Made by a program: the position numbers and the translations under genes. The notes below the pieces were generated by a model that worked only from the letters and a program-made list of their open reading frames with translations, was not told the DNA's origin and made no database searches. From Portunus trituberculatus (taxonomy: Eukaryota; Arthropoda; Malacostraca; Decapoda; Portunidae), in NCBI RefSeq assembly GCF_017591435.1, contig NC_059292.1, positions 23,800,704 to 23,864,703 on the forward strand: a stretch of DNA of 64,000 nt, written 5' to 3'. Shown one piece after another: positions 49,721 through 62,986 of this stretch; positions within the stretch are counted from its first letter, which is position 1, and every line of letters begins with the position of its first letter.

Positions 49721-50984
49721 AAGCTTACCTTGGTATAGTGACTTTTCTGGAACACCTCAGCTCAGAAGACATCAGCAACCTGAAAGTTGTATCTAAAATG
49801 AATTATTTCTATAAAGTTCAAATCTTTAAATTTAAAGACTAATTACACAATGGAAGGAAAGCACAAATTAATATGTTGAAAATTGGCACAATTCATTAGA
49901 CTCTACTAAATCTATAAGTCAAGATAATATCTTATTCTTGCTTCATACAAAGAATTTTACAAACAACATAATGATGTGGCAATCAAGGCTGGTAAAAATG
50001 TAGTGATGGGACAATTTAGGCAGACAAAAATTTACTAAAAGCTTGATCATGTTATCCTGATTGGTAAGCTGCCAACAAACAGCCTTGTTAATGTCCACAA
50101 AGGAGCTGAATCTTCATTACAACATTTTATTGTCCAATCAGTTTCAAGTCTGAGGCAATTTTTTTGTTTCCATGAGGCTACAAGACAGGAAATCATTCAT
50201 ATAATGAGTGCAATAAGTTTTATATCATGCAATAATAACAGTGTAAAGGAATACAAAGATATAACCAAAACAACTAACATAAAGCAAATTTCTTTCACAA
50301 TTTACACAATAAAATAAGTCACTGACTGAAGAATATTTCAATCATTATTGAGATAGAGAAACAGAAAAATGGCACTCTAGCTCCAGTACAGATTCTACTA
50401 TAGTTGTAAATCTTAAAACTAATGGCATACTGGTATACAATAATTAGGTACATACATCATACAGGAAACCTAAAACACTCAAAAGAAAACAGAATAATCT
50501 ACCTAACTTACCACTTAATTGCTGGGTACTCTAATCTCATGATAGATGCTCCCCTAGTAAATATGTCTATTGCTGTGTACACTCCACTTTGGAAGTTAAA
50601 TAGTCAAAGAATTTACTATAGTCAGAGGAGTAAGGGGAGAGATAGACAGAGTAGATAAATTAAGTTAGAGAGTGACTATTAAGTTGAAACCAGATGGTGG
50701 GAAACTCAAAAGATTCAAGAGCATGGGCACAAGGGCAAATTAAGTTGTTGCACACAGAGACACAACATCCAACTTTGGAATGAAAAAGAGGATGGAGAAA
50801 GTAAGAGGGAACAGAGAAGGGGCTACTGTCAGTTGCCTCAGACAGCTGTGTTTCCATAAGGAAAAGATAAAGTTAGTAGAGGAGAGATGGTGTTCTACAG
50901 ATTGAAAATTAGATTTAAGACTGCATATGTTGCAGAAGTTAATAAAGAAAAAGTTGAGGGAAGTGTCAAGAGAGAGCAGGGAGG
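49721..50984. other. No gene recognised
   Basis: AT-rich sequence without long frames, repeats or domains that I can name. Confidence 0.6.
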
Positions 50985-51330
50985 CAGTGGCAAAGTGGAT
51001 AAGGTGGTGAGCGTGGAATTGGGCAGATGTTCATGCATAGGTTCAAATACCACCATGAATCTGACCACATACAGCCTCAAACACGTTGTCATTTGTCAAG
51101 TGGTTTAAAGTTACCTACATGTCACCATGATACCCAGGTTCTAGGTGGTTACACCTAAGATGAGCTTCGAGGGTGATATGGGCCCTAATATGGATACCAC
51201 TATAAATAAAATTGCCTGCACCACTAATGGGCAGAAGCTGAACAGGACTTCCCATACACTCTTCAAGTGTGCCTCCAGGCACTATACACTGCTGGTCAGA
51301 GTGGAAGGCGTAATACCTGTGACATCCTGT
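50985..51330 (+). mobile_element. Probable third tRNA-derived SINE family
   Basis: A tRNA-like head has an A-box-like AGTGGCAAAGTGGATAAGG at about 50992 and a B-box-like GGTTCAAATACC at about 51040, at the spacing of a tRNA with a variable arm. About 280 bases of unrelated body follow. No other copy is in the window, so family status is inferred from the boxes. Confidence 0.45.
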
Positions 51331-51359
51331 GAAGGAGATTAATGACATGGAAAATGTTT

Positions 51360-52562
51360 TAATGAAGGTATTCACCTAAACTAGTAATTGACAGGATGCC
51401 ATCATGCCTTCTTGACCTTTCAAGTCTCTTGGGAAGTGAATTACCCAAATGGTGGAGAGACTGAGCGTCAATATTGTACCATATGTCCTGAATAGCGGCT
51501 TGGAGGTGTGGGAGGGAGGAGGTATCTCTCTCCTTTAGCTTCAGTTTTATATACGCCCCGAGATTTTTTATAGGGTTCAGGTCTGGCGAACTTGCAGGCC
51601 AACGTTTTAAAAGACTGACATTGCAGAAGTCAAACCAGTCAACAATTAACTTTGCCGTATGGCATGGTATACCATCTAGCATGAAGGTATCAGCATTGCA
51701 CTTTTCCATACTCTCATCTAACTCATCTAGAATCAGCTCAAAGTAGTTATTTTGGTTCATACAAACATTCTTAGGAAAAACACTAATTTTTCATGACCAT
51801 AGTAAGAAAAACAACCCCACACCATCAAAGATTCTGAGTTTTAATGTGTGTGTTGTGTAGCGTGGATCGTGACGGTTACTACCGGGTCTGCAGTACACAC
51901 AGTTTCTCTGGCTGTCTATAATCTGAAAGCTTGCCTCATCTGACCAAAGTACCCTACGCCCCTTACCTAAGTCCCAATCTTTGTGCTGAGACACAAACTG
52001 CTTGCCTACTGTTAAGGTAATCATGACTGAAGCAAGGTTCTCAAACTGCGAGGCAACTCCGTTATCCCATGTCGCCTTTCACATATCTCCGCACACTCCT
52101 TTCACTCACCCCACCCAGCACAGAGGGTTCCTAGCCTAAAGTTCCTTGCTGTGTATGTGAGGGTTGGCCTAAGCTGTCTTCGAATAGCCTAAAGTTCCTT
52201 GCTGTGTATGTGAGGGTTGGCCTAAGCTGCCTTCGAATAATGTTCAGAGTTCTCTGGCTCATACTGCACTTATACCCTTCTGGCTTGTAAGGTGGTGGTG
52301 AAGTATCTCTTCCTCCCTCACAATAAATTTTGGTCCAACATTGAACAGTTCTGAGAGCTTTGCCAGTGTTTGTGGCAATTTCTTGATTTGCCTTATTCTC
52401 CCTCACTAAGGCACATATGACGGAGATTTGGGCCTTACTAATTAGTTTCCTAGTTCCCATAATAGGCAGTAACAGGGCAGAATGGTAAGCTCATGCATCC
52501 ACAAAAAAGGGGCCATGAGGGGGAGTGAAAGAAAATTCAAAGCACAGGCGAACGTTGACTAA
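51360..52562 (-). mobile_element. Tc1-like transposon with inactive transposase
   Basis: - strand pieces in order: an HTH region (52460-52240, ISKAQISVICALVRENKANQ), VLWSDEASFQI with the first Asp (about 51960), FMLDGIPCHTAK with the second Asp, and SSPDLNPIKNLG, where the catalytic Glu of the usual NPIENL is Lys. Stops and frameshifts separate the pieces. A 53-bp tandem duplication (52133-52185 and 52186-52238) also disrupts it. Terminal inverted repeats are not clear. Confidence 0.85.
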
Positions 52563-52885
52563 GGAAACATATCATCTACTTTGACTACTAGAGCTACAGA
52601 GATGTCAGATAGTGACATACAGCGAATCCTGCCGTATGTTTAGGAGTTACAAAGGGATGGATAAAATTTGGTCACAGTGGAATTCGTGGTCCCTTTCGAG
52701 CTTTCCGCTCTGACCAGTGGTGTAGGCCTTAACATAAAAAAAAAATAATAATAATAAAAAATAAATAAATAAAAAAAAAAAAAAAAAAAAAAAAAACCGG
52801 GTGACATGTCTAGTCCTATTCCCAGAAGAGGACTCCGAGGCTGAACTTGGAGTTGCCATTTTTTTTTATCTTTTAATTCTAAGTA

Positions 52886-52937
<52 letters not shown>

Positions 52938-53179
52938 AGTGCATGTAGTTTTGTGTTAAGAAGGAGAGTTGTGTTTAGAGGGCAGGCTGTGACTGCCTCC
53001 TTGAGTTATGAGACACAAAAGAAAACGTTCAGCGACATCACAACTAGCTTTAATGGAAAGCTCACAGCAACCCCTGAGCTAATGCTATTAGACCTTGCTG
53101 GGAGTAAATTGACGTTTTGGTAGGTGTCTACTAACTCCTCCTTATATTGGAGTGCATATCTGTTTTCAATCCATCAAAA

Positions 53180-53187
<8 letters not shown>
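52563..53187. other. No gene recognised; A-rich tract and (GT)n
   Basis: An A-rich tract lies at about 52737-52796 and (GT)n at 52889-52935. No supported coding sequence. Confidence 0.6.

Positions 53188-53211
<24 letters not shown>
53188..53211. repeat. (TG)n at the 3' end of the LINE array
   Basis: About 12 TG units. On the - strand this is the CA tail of LINE copy A1. Confidence 0.9.
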
Positions 53212-53571
53212 ATTTACCTAATTGTATTTACCTAATTGTAACATACGGGAAAAGAGCTATGCTCGTGTTGTCCCGTCTCCATATCTATTAATGTCCAGCT
53301 TTTTCTTAAAATCATGAATATTCCTTGCGTTGACCACTTCCACGTCTAAACTATTCCATGCTTCCACCCTTCTATGAGGGAAGCTATATTTTTTCACATC
53401 TCTCCTATAAGTGGCCATTTTTAGTTTTTTCCCATGCCCTCTCGACATTCTTCCATTCCACATACACAGATCTTCCCTATCCATTTTTTCCATGCCAATC
53501 ATCACTCTGTATATTGCTATCAGGTCTCCCCTTTCTCTTCTGTTTTCCAGGGTTGGAAGTTGCATTCTTTT

Positions 53572-53573
<2 letters not shown>
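53212..53573 (-). mobile_element. LINE subfamily A, 3' end (copy A1)
   Basis: - strand frame 53565-53257: MQLPTLENRRERGDLIAIYR, MSRGHGKKLKMATYRRDVKK, AWNSLDVEVV and RYGDGTTRA then a stop. The 3' end has TTAGGTAAATACAA twice before CA. It is truncated at 53573 flush on a TG run. Its open frame is intact. Confidence 0.9.

Positions 53574-53667
<94 letters not shown>
53574..53667. repeat. (TG)n between LINE copies A1 and A2
   Basis: About 47 TG units separate two LINE copies of the same orientation. Confidence 0.95.
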
Positions 53668-53669
<2 letters not shown>

Positions 53670-54294
53670 TTACCTAATTGTATTTACCTAATTGTAACAT
53701 ACGGGAAAAGAGCTATGCTCGTGTTGTCCCGTCTCCATATCTATTAATGTCCAGCTTTTCTTAAAATCATGAATATTCCTTGCGTTGACCACTTCCACGT
53801 CTAAACTATTCCATGCTTCCACCCTTCTATGAGGGAAGCTATATTTTTCACATCTCTCCTATAAGTGGCCATTTTAGTTTTTTCCCATGCCCTCTCGACA
53901 TTCTTCCATTCCACATACACAGATCTTCCCTATCCATTTTTTCCATGCCAATCATCACTCTGTATATTGCTATCAGGTCTCCCTTTCTCTTCTGTTTTCC
54001 AGGGTTGGAAGTTGCATTCTTTTCAGTCTGTCTTCATAAGTCAAATCTCTTAAGTCAGGCACCATTTTCGTTGCAGCCCTCTGTACTTTCTCTAGTTTCC
54101 TTATGTGTTTCTTTAAGTTCGAGCCCACTGTATTGTTGCATATTCAAGCCTCGGTCTTATCATTGCAGTAATTATTTTCTTCATCATTTCTTCATCTAGA
54201 TATACGAACGCCACTCTTATGTTCCTCAATAAGTTCAATACTTCTCCAATTATTTTGTTTATATGTCTCTCTGGCGATAGGTCATTGGTAATTG

Positions 54295-55334
54295 TCACCC
54301 CAAGGTCTTTTTCTTCATGACTGGTTTTATGTCTTCATTTCCTATCTTGTACATACTCCTGATTCTTCTTTCACTCTTGCCAAACTCTATTTTCTTGCAT
54401 TTTGTCGTGTTGAACTCCATTTGCCATGTACAGCTCCATTTCCATATTCTGTCCAAGTCTTCCTGGAGTAGTTCGCAATCTTTGTCACATCTCACTTTTC
54501 TTAACAATTTTGCATCGTCTGCAAATAGGCTCACATAACTGGACACCCCATCCACCATGTCATTTATGTAGACTGCGAACATTACTGGTGCCAACACTGA
54601 TCCCTGTGGAACTCCACTCTCCACCAATCCCCATTCTGATGGTCTGTCCTTAATTATTGTTCTCATTTCTCTTCCTACCAAAAGTCTTCCATCCATTTTA
54701 GTAAACTGCCATGCACTCCTCCTACCATTTCAAGTTTCCAGATCAGTCTCTGGTGTGGTACCTTATCAAAGGCCTTTTTTAAATCCAGATATATTCCATC
54801 AGCCCAACCATCTCTTTCCTGTATTACATCTATCACCCTCGAATAGTAACATATCAGGTTTGTCGTGCATGAACGCCCTTTCCTAAAACCAAATTGACAC
54901 TCACAAAGTATGTCATTTTTCTCCAAGAAGTCTGTCCATCTAGTCTTCACCACCCTCTCACACATCTTAGCTACCACACTTGTAAGTGACACTGGTCTAT
55001 AGTTCAATGGGTCTCTCTTGTTACCTGATTTATAGATTGGGACAATGTTAGCTCTTTTCCAGTCTTGGGGCACTACACCTTCCCTTAATGAGGCATCAAT
55101 TACTTCACAAACTTTTTCTGCCAATTGCTCCCTGCATTCTCTTAAAATCCATCCTGATACCCCATCAGGTCCCACAGCTTTTCTCACTTCTAAACTCCCC
55201 ATCATGTTCTTGATCTCCTCCACCGTTACTTGAAACTCCTTCATAATCCCTTTCTGTTCCATTACCAGTGGTTTGTCAAAAGCAGTCTCCTTTGTGAATA
55301 CCTTCCGAAAGCATCCATTCATAGCCTCTGCCAT
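54295..55334 (-). pseudogene. LINE A2 reverse transcriptase
   Basis: Two overlapping frames (55334-54675 and 54696-54295) together carry the RT motifs: VVPQDWKRANIVPIYKSGNK, NYRPVSLTSVVAKMCERVV, QFGFRKGRSC, YLDLKKAFDKVPHQRL, SGVPQGSVLAPVMFAVYIND and LFADDAKLL with the catalytic FADD. One frameshift lies near 54690. By family knowledge this copies element RNA at a nicked target. Confidence 0.9.
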
Positions 55335-55682
55335 TTCCTGGGATCTTCACTGCATACTCCATTTACTTCTAAACTTTCAATACTTTCTCTATTTTTGATG
55401 TTGTTGTTCACATGTCTGTAAAAAAGCCTTGGTTGGTCTTTACATTTATCAATTATATCCTTTTCTTGTTTCTTTCTTTCTTCTCTTCTAATCAACACAT
55501 ATTCATTTCTTGCTCTTTTGTAACTTTCCCACTGCTTAATCCGTCTTTTCCTTCTCCACCTCTTCCATGCATCCTCTTTTCTTGTTCTAGCCTTTTCACA
55601 TCTATCGTTAAACCAGTCCTGCTTTCCAACTTCTCTATGTTGTCTTATTGGTACAAATTTTTCTCACCTTCTTTGTATATTT

Positions 55683-56820
55683 TTATAAATTCCTTCCACT
55701 TTTCATTTGCTCCTTAGCACTCTTGAATTTCATCCAATTTGTCTCTTGAAAGAATTTCTTTAGGTTTCCAAAATCTGTCTTGGCATAATTCCATCTTCCC
55801 ACTTTATATTCTTCATTTCTTCTAGATTTCTCTTCGTCTATCACCTTGAACTCCAAAACTGCATGATCACTCTTTGCTAAAGGGCACTCCACCCTCATCT
55901 CCTCAATGACCATTGGCTCTGTACTAAAGACCAAGTCCAGTCTTGACGATGCTCCCTCTCCTCCAAACCTAGTATCTTCTTTGACCCACTGAGTTAACAC
56001 ATTTTCCATTGCCAGTGTCAATAGTGTATTTCCCATGTTGTCTCTGATCCTTCCATTGACCAGTCCTCCCAACACACCTCTTTACAATTAAAATCTCCCA
56101 TCATTATAGTTCGTTCACAGCCACCCAACATTTCTTCCAGACATGTTCCTGTATCACTTATCATTTCTTCATATTCCTGTACTGACCATGCATTTGTCTT
56201 AGGTGGTACGTACACCACTATGTAGTGCCTCTTTTTCCTTCATTAGTTTCTGCTCTGATCTTTAGCACTTCTGCCTTTCCCATACCTTTTTCACTTGATC
56301 CACCTTTATATCTTTTTAACCAGCAACATCACTCCTCCTCCCATCTTACCTACTCTATTTCTTTTCCAAACGTTATATTTCCTTCTCCAACCTTCATCAG
56401 GTCTTCTCCCTCTCTCAGTTTTGTTTCAGTAAGACCCACAATATCTGGGTTCTTGTCCCTCAAGTAATCGTTGAGTTCTAAAATCCCCGATATCACTCCA
56501 TTTATGTTGGAATACATTACATTTTGCTCATATGTAAGTTTCTTTAGTCCTTTCTTGCTGTACTTTTCTGGGTTATGAACCACTTCCTCAGTCTCATATC
56601 CAAGATTCTCCAGAAAACTCTTTCTTCTCCTCTTCTGTCCTCTCTTCATTTTTTTCAAAGCCTCCTTTCTCAACTCATTTAACATTTCTCTTTCCTTTTC
56701 ACCGAGATCTCTTCTCAACCAAATCTTCCTTGTTGTTTCCTGCTGGGCTAGCCTCCATGACTTCTCCACCAATTCATCTACATCCTTTTGTGACTTAAGT
56801 TTGATTCTTATTGGCCTCAT
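55683..56820 (-). pseudogene. LINE A2 RRM-like block and endonuclease
   Basis: Frame 56820-56350 passes without interruption from the ORF1-type RRM-like block into the endonuclease start (YSNINGVISGILELNDYLR, PDIVGLTETKL). Frameshifts follow. 56218-56018 reads VYVPPKTNAWSVQEYEEM and GDFNCKEV. 56075-55683 reads SSRLDLVFSTEP and KSDHAVLEF, the late Asp-His motif of the fold. Confidence 0.85.
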
Positions 56821-56922
56821 ACCTTCTCTTGTGAACTTTCCAATTCTATGGAAGTCCTCTATTTCTTGTACTAGGTCTTTTCCTCCTCCTGCACCACATT
56901 AATGATATTATTTATCACCTTT

Positions 56923-57538
56923 TTATGTTTTCTCTCTCTCCATTTTACTCGGTGTCTTATCCTCCTCCACACCAAATATCACCACACATCTCTTTTTGTC
57001 TACAGTTTCCCTCACCAATGTCTCATTTGACTTAATAACCTTCACCACTTTCTCAGCTATCTTCTCTTCTATGATCTGTTGATCTATAATTTCAGCAAGG
57101 CCCAAAGTTTTCTCCCTGACTCTTTGATTTCCTTTTCCAGACTTGCAACTTTGTAATTTACCTCCTTTCTTTCCACTTCCTGACTTTTTTTCCATTCAGC
57201 CTGCTTCTCCATCACTTTTCCTAGAGATTCTCCACATTTTCGCAATTCACTTTAATTAGCTTAACTTCCTCTTTCAATGCTGCATTTTCCTTCTTCATAT
57301 CGGCACAGTCTTTCTTTACATTGTCATAACTCGTTTCCAGGCCCTCATACTTTTCAAACAGTTTTTCAATTTTACCTTCTAACTCCAGAATTTTCTTCAC
57401 ATAAGCGCTCTTCTCCATTATTCCTTGAAACCCTGTGAAGTCTGATTCCTCTTTCGAGTTCACGGCCGCCATGTTGCGCAGACGTAAACAAACCAGCTGA
57501 TGGCTCAAACGCAGGCTACAGTTTATATTTACCTTCAC
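56923..57538 (-). pseudogene. LINE A2 ORF1-type coiled-coil segment
   Basis: Frame 57538-57221 contains ATG codons in CGCAACATGGCGGCC and then heptad-rich KILELEGKIEKLFEKYEGLE and ENAALKEEVKLI. It shifts and continues at 57195-56923. Coiled coils like this in LINE ORF1 proteins form the RNA-binding trimer (family knowledge). Confidence 0.7.
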
Positions 57539-57560
57539 TGGACATTATTTTGCTAATCAA

Positions 57561-57743
57561 CAGTTAACATGACTATATGGAGACGGGACAAACATTACCA
57601 GCTCCTTTCCCACCTTGGTTACTCTTAGGCAATGGTAACTGTAGAATTATAGATGATTGCTCTGGAGCTCAGCGACCACCTCCGCCATCGACGATGTCCC
57701 GTGTGTGTGTGTGTGTGTGTTTGTGTGTGTGTGAGTGTGTGCG
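57561..57743. other. Boundary sequence and (GT)n between LINE units
   Basis: About 140 bases, possibly the 5' untranslated part of A2, then an interrupted GT tract (about 57700-57743). It contains TATGGAGACGGGACAA on the + strand, a string also found near the LINE 3' end in the opposite sense. Unresolved. Confidence 0.45.
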
Positions 57744-58085
57744 CATTTACCTAGTTCTAGTTTTACAGGGCCTGGGCTTTATGCTCGTGTGGGCCCGTTT
57801 CCATATCTACACTTATCCAATTTTTCTTTAAAACTATGCACACTCTTTGCTGAAACCACTTCCTCACTCAAATTGTTCCAAGTCTCAACACATCTTTCCA
57901 GGAAACTATATTTTTTTACATCTCTCAGACATCTTCCCTTTCTCAGTTTTTTACTATGCGATCTTGTGCTTCGAATGTCATATTCTTCTCTCACGATCAG
58001 TTTCTCATTATCCACTTGATCCATTCCGTTAATCAATTTGTAAACTTGTATCAGATCCCCTCTCTCCCTTCTCTGTTCCAGAGTT
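57744..58085 (-). mobile_element. LINE subfamily B, 3' end (copy B1)
   Basis: - strand frame 58036-57779: MINGMDQVDNEKLIVREEYD, RSHSKKLRKGRCLRDVKKYS, VETWNNLSEEVV and a stop after PTRA. Bounded by GT tracts on both sides. Confidence 0.9.

Positions 58086-58616
<531 letters not shown>

Positions 58617-58657
<41 letters not shown>
58617..58657. repeat. (TG)n between LINE copies B2 and A3
   Basis: About 20 TG units. Confidence 0.95.
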
Positions 58658-58659
<2 letters not shown>

Positions 58660-60097
58660 TTACCTAATTGTATTTACCTAATTGTAACATACGGGAAAAG
58701 AGCTATGCTCGTGTTGTCCCGTCTCCATATCTATTAATGTCCAGCTTTTCTTAAAATCATGAATATTCCTTGCGTTGACCACTTCACGTCTAAACTATTC
58801 CATGCTTCCACCCTTCTATGAGGAAGCTATATTTTTCACATCTCTCCTATAAGTGGCCATTTTAGTTTTTCCCATGCCCTCTCGACATTCTTCCATTCCA
58901 CATACACAGATCTTCCCTATCCATTTTTCCATGCCAATCATCACTCTGTATATTGCTATCAGGTCTCCCCTTTCTCTTCTGTTTTCCAGGGTTGGAAGTT
59001 GCATTCTTTTCAGTCTGTCTTCATAAGTCAAATCTCTTAAGTCAGGCACCATTTTTTGTTGCAGCCCTCTGTACTTTCTCTAGTTTCCTTATGTGTTTCT
59101 TTAAGTTGAGCCCACTGTATTGTTGCATATTCAAGCCTCGGTCTTATCATTGCAGTAATTATTTTCTTCATCATTTCTTCATCTAGATATCTGAACGCCA
59201 CTCTTATGTTCCTCAATAAGTTCAATACTTCTCCAATTATTTTGTTTATATGTCTCTCTGGCGATAGGTCATTGGTAATTGTCACCCCAAGGTCTTTTCT
59301 TCATGACTGGTTTTTATGTCTTCATTTCCTATCTTGTACATACTCCTGATTCTTCTTTCACTCTTGCCAAACTCTATTTTCTTGCATTTTGTCGTGTTGA
59401 ACTCCATTTGCCATGTACAGCTCCATTTCCATATTCTGTCCAAGTCTTCCTGGAGTAGTTCGCAATCTTTGTCACATCTCACTTTTCTTAACAATTTTGC
59501 ATCGTCTGCAAATAGGCTCACATAACTGGACACCCCATCCACCATGTCATTTATGTAGACTCGAACATTACTGGTGCCAACACTGATCCCTGTGGAACTC
59601 CACTCTCCACCAATCCCCATTCTGATGGTCTGTCCTTAATTATTGTTCTCATTTCTCTTCCTACCAAAAGTCTTCCATCCATTTTAGTAAACTGCCATGC
59701 ACTCCTCCTACCATTTCAAGTTTCCAGATCAGTCTCTGTGTGGTACCTTATCAAAGGCCTTTTTAAATCCAGATATATTCCATCAGCCCAACCATCTCTT
59801 TCCTGTATTACATCTATCACCCTCGAATAGTAACATATCATTTGTCGTGCATGAACGCCCTTTCTAAAACCAAATTGACACTCACAAAGTATGTCATTTT
59901 CTCCAAGAATCTGTCCATCTAGTCTTCACCACCCTCTCACACATCTTAGCTACCACACTTGTAAGTGACACTGGTCTATAGTTCAATTCTCTCTTGTTAC
60001 CTGATTTATAGATTGGGACAATGTTAGCTCTTTTCCAGTCTTCACACCTTCCCTTAATGAGGCATCAATTACTTCACAAACTTTTTCTGCCAATTGC

Positions 60098-60098
<1 letters not shown>
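58658..60098 (-). mobile_element. LINE subfamily A, 1.44 kb 3' part (copy A3)
   Basis: Nearly the same as A2 across its length but peppered with 1-9 bp deletions. It holds the RT FADDAKLL region (59620-59282), thumb (59285-59037) and C-terminal domain. 5' truncation lies at 60098, flush on a TG run. Confidence 0.9.

Positions 60099-60130
<32 letters not shown>
60099..60130. repeat. (TG)n between LINE copies A3 and B3
   Basis: About 16 TG units. Confidence 0.95.
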
Positions 60131-60133
<3 letters not shown>

Positions 60134-60756
60134 TTACCTAGTTGTAGTTTTACAGGGCCTGGGCTTTATGCTCGTGTGGCCCCGTCTCCATATCTACACT
60201 TATCCAATCTTACTTTAAAAGTGTGCACACTCGTTGCAGACACTACTTCTTCATCTAAACTGTTCCACGTCTCAATACATCTCTGGAAACTATATTTTTA
60301 ATATCTCTCAGACATCTTCCTTTCTCAGCTTTTTACTATGCGATCTTGTGCTTGGATGTCATATTCTTCTCTCAGGATCAGTTTCTCATTATCCACTTGG
60401 TCCATTCCGTTGATCAATTTATAGACTTGTATCAGGTCTCCTCTCTCCTTCTTTGTTCCAAGGTTGGTAGATCCATAGCCTTTAGTCTCTCCTCATATGT
60501 CATCCCTTCAAGTTCTGGGACCATTCTTGTAGCCATTTTTGTAGCCTCCAATTTCCTTATGTGTTTCTTTTATGAGGGGTCCACACTACTCCTGCATATT
60601 CCAATCTGGGTCTTATTATAGTATTTATCAATTTCTTCATCATTTCTTTGTCCATGTAGTGAAATGCTACTCCAATATTCCTTAGCAAATTATATGTTTC
60701 TCTAAAAATTCTATCAATATGGCTTACTGGTTGATTGTTTTCTTCCATCGTCACTC

Positions 60757-61879
60757 CTAAGTCCTTTTCCTTTTGACTTTCTCCAGTTCTACTCCATCTC
60801 CCATCTTATAGATTCCCACAGGTCGTCTTTCACTCTTTCCCATTTCCATGACATGGCTTTTGTTCACATTGAATTCCATTTCCCACTTCTTACTCCATTC
60901 CCAGATCTTATTTAGGTCTTCTTGCAGTATTTCACAATCCTCCTTTTGCTTTATAACTCTGCACAGTTTCGTATCATCCGCAAACAAATTTATGTAGCTG
61001 TTCACTCCTTCTGGCATGTCGTTAATATAAATGAGGAAAAGTATTGGTGCCAATACTGACCCCTGTGGCACTCCGCTTTCTACTGCTCTCCACTTGGACT
61101 TCATATCTTTAACTACCGTCCTTATTTCTCTCCCTCAAATAATTTTCTATCCATCTCAATGTGCTTCCTTTTAAGCCACCCTTCTCCTCTAACTTCCACA
61201 GTAATCTTGCATGTGGCACTTTGTCAAACGCCTTTTTAAATCCAAATAGATGCAGTCAACCCATCCTCTCTCTCTTGTACTCTATCAACTATTCTAGAAT
61301 AGAAACTCAATAAATTAGTTACACAAGACCGTCCTTTTCTAAAACCAAATTGGCTATTTGATATTAATTTGTTGTCTTCAAGGAACTCGATCCATTGTTT
61401 CTTTATTATTCTTTCACACATCTTGCATATTACACTAGTTAGTGATACCGGTCTGTAATTTAAAGGTTCTTCTTCCTTCCGCTCTTATATATGGGAACCA
61501 CCTCAGCTCTTTTCCATTCTACTGGCACTGTTCCATTTTCTATTGAGCATTTTATGATGTTGTATATAGGACTTGCTAGTTCTTCCCTACATTCTTTCAG
61601 TATTCTGCCTGAGACTTCATCCGGTCCCATTGCCTTCTCTTCATCCAGTTCCTTCATTAACTCTTTTATTTCAAGCTTGGTTACTTTAATCTCTTTCATA
61701 TAGATTGTCTCTATTACCCTGTGGCCTCTCAAATTTGGATTCTTTAGTAAAGACCTCCTGGAATTTTTATTTAATAGTTCTGCCATACTTTTTGGGTCTT
61801 CCACCATCCCGTTCTCTCCTTTTAACCTTTCTATTGTTTCTTTTTGCCTAATTTTTCCATTTATGAATCTATAGAACAA
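60757..61879 (-). pseudogene. LINE B3 reverse transcriptase
   Basis: Pieces in order: VPVEWKRAEVVPIYKSG, MCERIIKKQWIEFLED, SQFGFRKGRSCVTNLL, SGVPQGSVLAPILFLIYIND and LFADDTKLCRV with the FADD catalytic site. They lie in three frames (61879-61460, 61421-61236, 61104-60757). Confidence 0.88.
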
Positions 61880-62191
61880 TTTTGGTTGCTCCTTACATTT
61901 TTCGACAATATCTTTTCAAGTTCTTTTCCTCTTCCTTCCTCACCTTAACATATTCATTTCTCGCTGCCTTGAAGTTTTCCTTGTTTGTTGGATTCCTATT
62001 TCTCCTCCACCTTTTCCATGCTCCATCTCTTTTCTCCTTTGCCCTAGCACACCTTGCATTAAACCAATCTTTCTTTCCTTCTTCTTTTGGTCTATATTTT
62101 GGGACATATTCCCTGACTCCTGTTTTGTATATTTCCAAAAATAAGTTATATTTGTCTTGCATTGTCTCTGAGTTTTCCATCTCCTCCCAGT

Positions 62192-62735
62192 CTACGTTTT
62201 AAAATAGTTCTTGAGATTCTCAATATCAGCCTTTCTGTAATTTAATCGGTCTCCTTTGTATGAATCGTCTCTATCTTCCTTTCCTTCTTCTATATCTATT
62301 TCTAATATTGCATGGTCACTCTTTCCCAATGGGCACTTATATCTTATATCATCATTCATTTGTATACCCCTTGTAAAAACTAGGTCCAATCTCGCCGGCT
62401 CGTCGTTTCCTCTGAATCTTGTGCATTCCTTTACTCTCTGGTCCATCATATTGTCTATCATTAGGTTCAAGAATCTTTCTCCCAGGCTTCTTCCCCATAC
62501 CACTTTCATAATTTTCCCAGTCCACTTCTTTACAGTTGAAATCTCCTACTAATATCACTTTTCTCCTTTCTTTAACGATTCTCATTAGACTCCTTATTGT
62601 GTCATCTATCATGTCTTTATATTCTTGATTGGTCCATGAATTTGTTTTTGGTGGCACATATGTTACAATGATTGTTAACTCTTTTTTATTAATATGCATC
62701 TTAATATACAATACTTCTGCTTTTCCTTCCCACAT
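62192..62735 (-). pseudogene. LINE B3 endonuclease
   Basis: 62735-62352 reads IVTYVPPKTNSWTNQEYKDM and VILVGDFNCKEVDWEN. 62509-62192 reads EPARLDLVFTRG and KSDHAILEIDIE. These are the mid and late motifs of the endonuclease/exonuclease/phosphatase fold used to nick target DNA. The first Asn/Glu motifs lie upstream in another frame (PDIVCLAETKL near 62880). Confidence 0.85.
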
Positions 62736-62986
62736 TCCACTTGGTTGATCACTATCTCCTTCCTTAACATTATCATGACTCCTCCTCCTCCTTTACCCAC
62801 TCTGTCTCTTCTCCATACATTATACCTATTATCCAAATCTATTTTGATTGCCTCATTTAGTTTTGTTTCAGCCAGGCATACAATATCTGGATTTTCTTTC
62901 CTTATGTAATCTCTTAATTCTAATTTACTTGATAAAACCCGTCTATGTTCGTATACATCATTTTTAGTCTTTTGCCTTTATCATTT

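Larger units (their letters stand above)
53668..57560 (-). mobile_element. CR1/L2-like LINE subfamily A, near full length (copy A2)
   Basis: From 5' to 3' on the - strand: a coiled-coil N-terminus (57538 to about 56920), an RRM-like block (RPIRIKLKSQKDVDELVEKS), an apurinic-type endonuclease, a charged linker, reverse transcriptase and a C-terminal domain ending at the RYGDGTTRA stop. The 3' end finishes AGGTAAATACA on (CA)n. The length is about 3.9 kb, close to a complete CR1/L2-type unit. Several frameshifts break it. The 5' border near 57560 is not certain. Confidence 0.88.
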
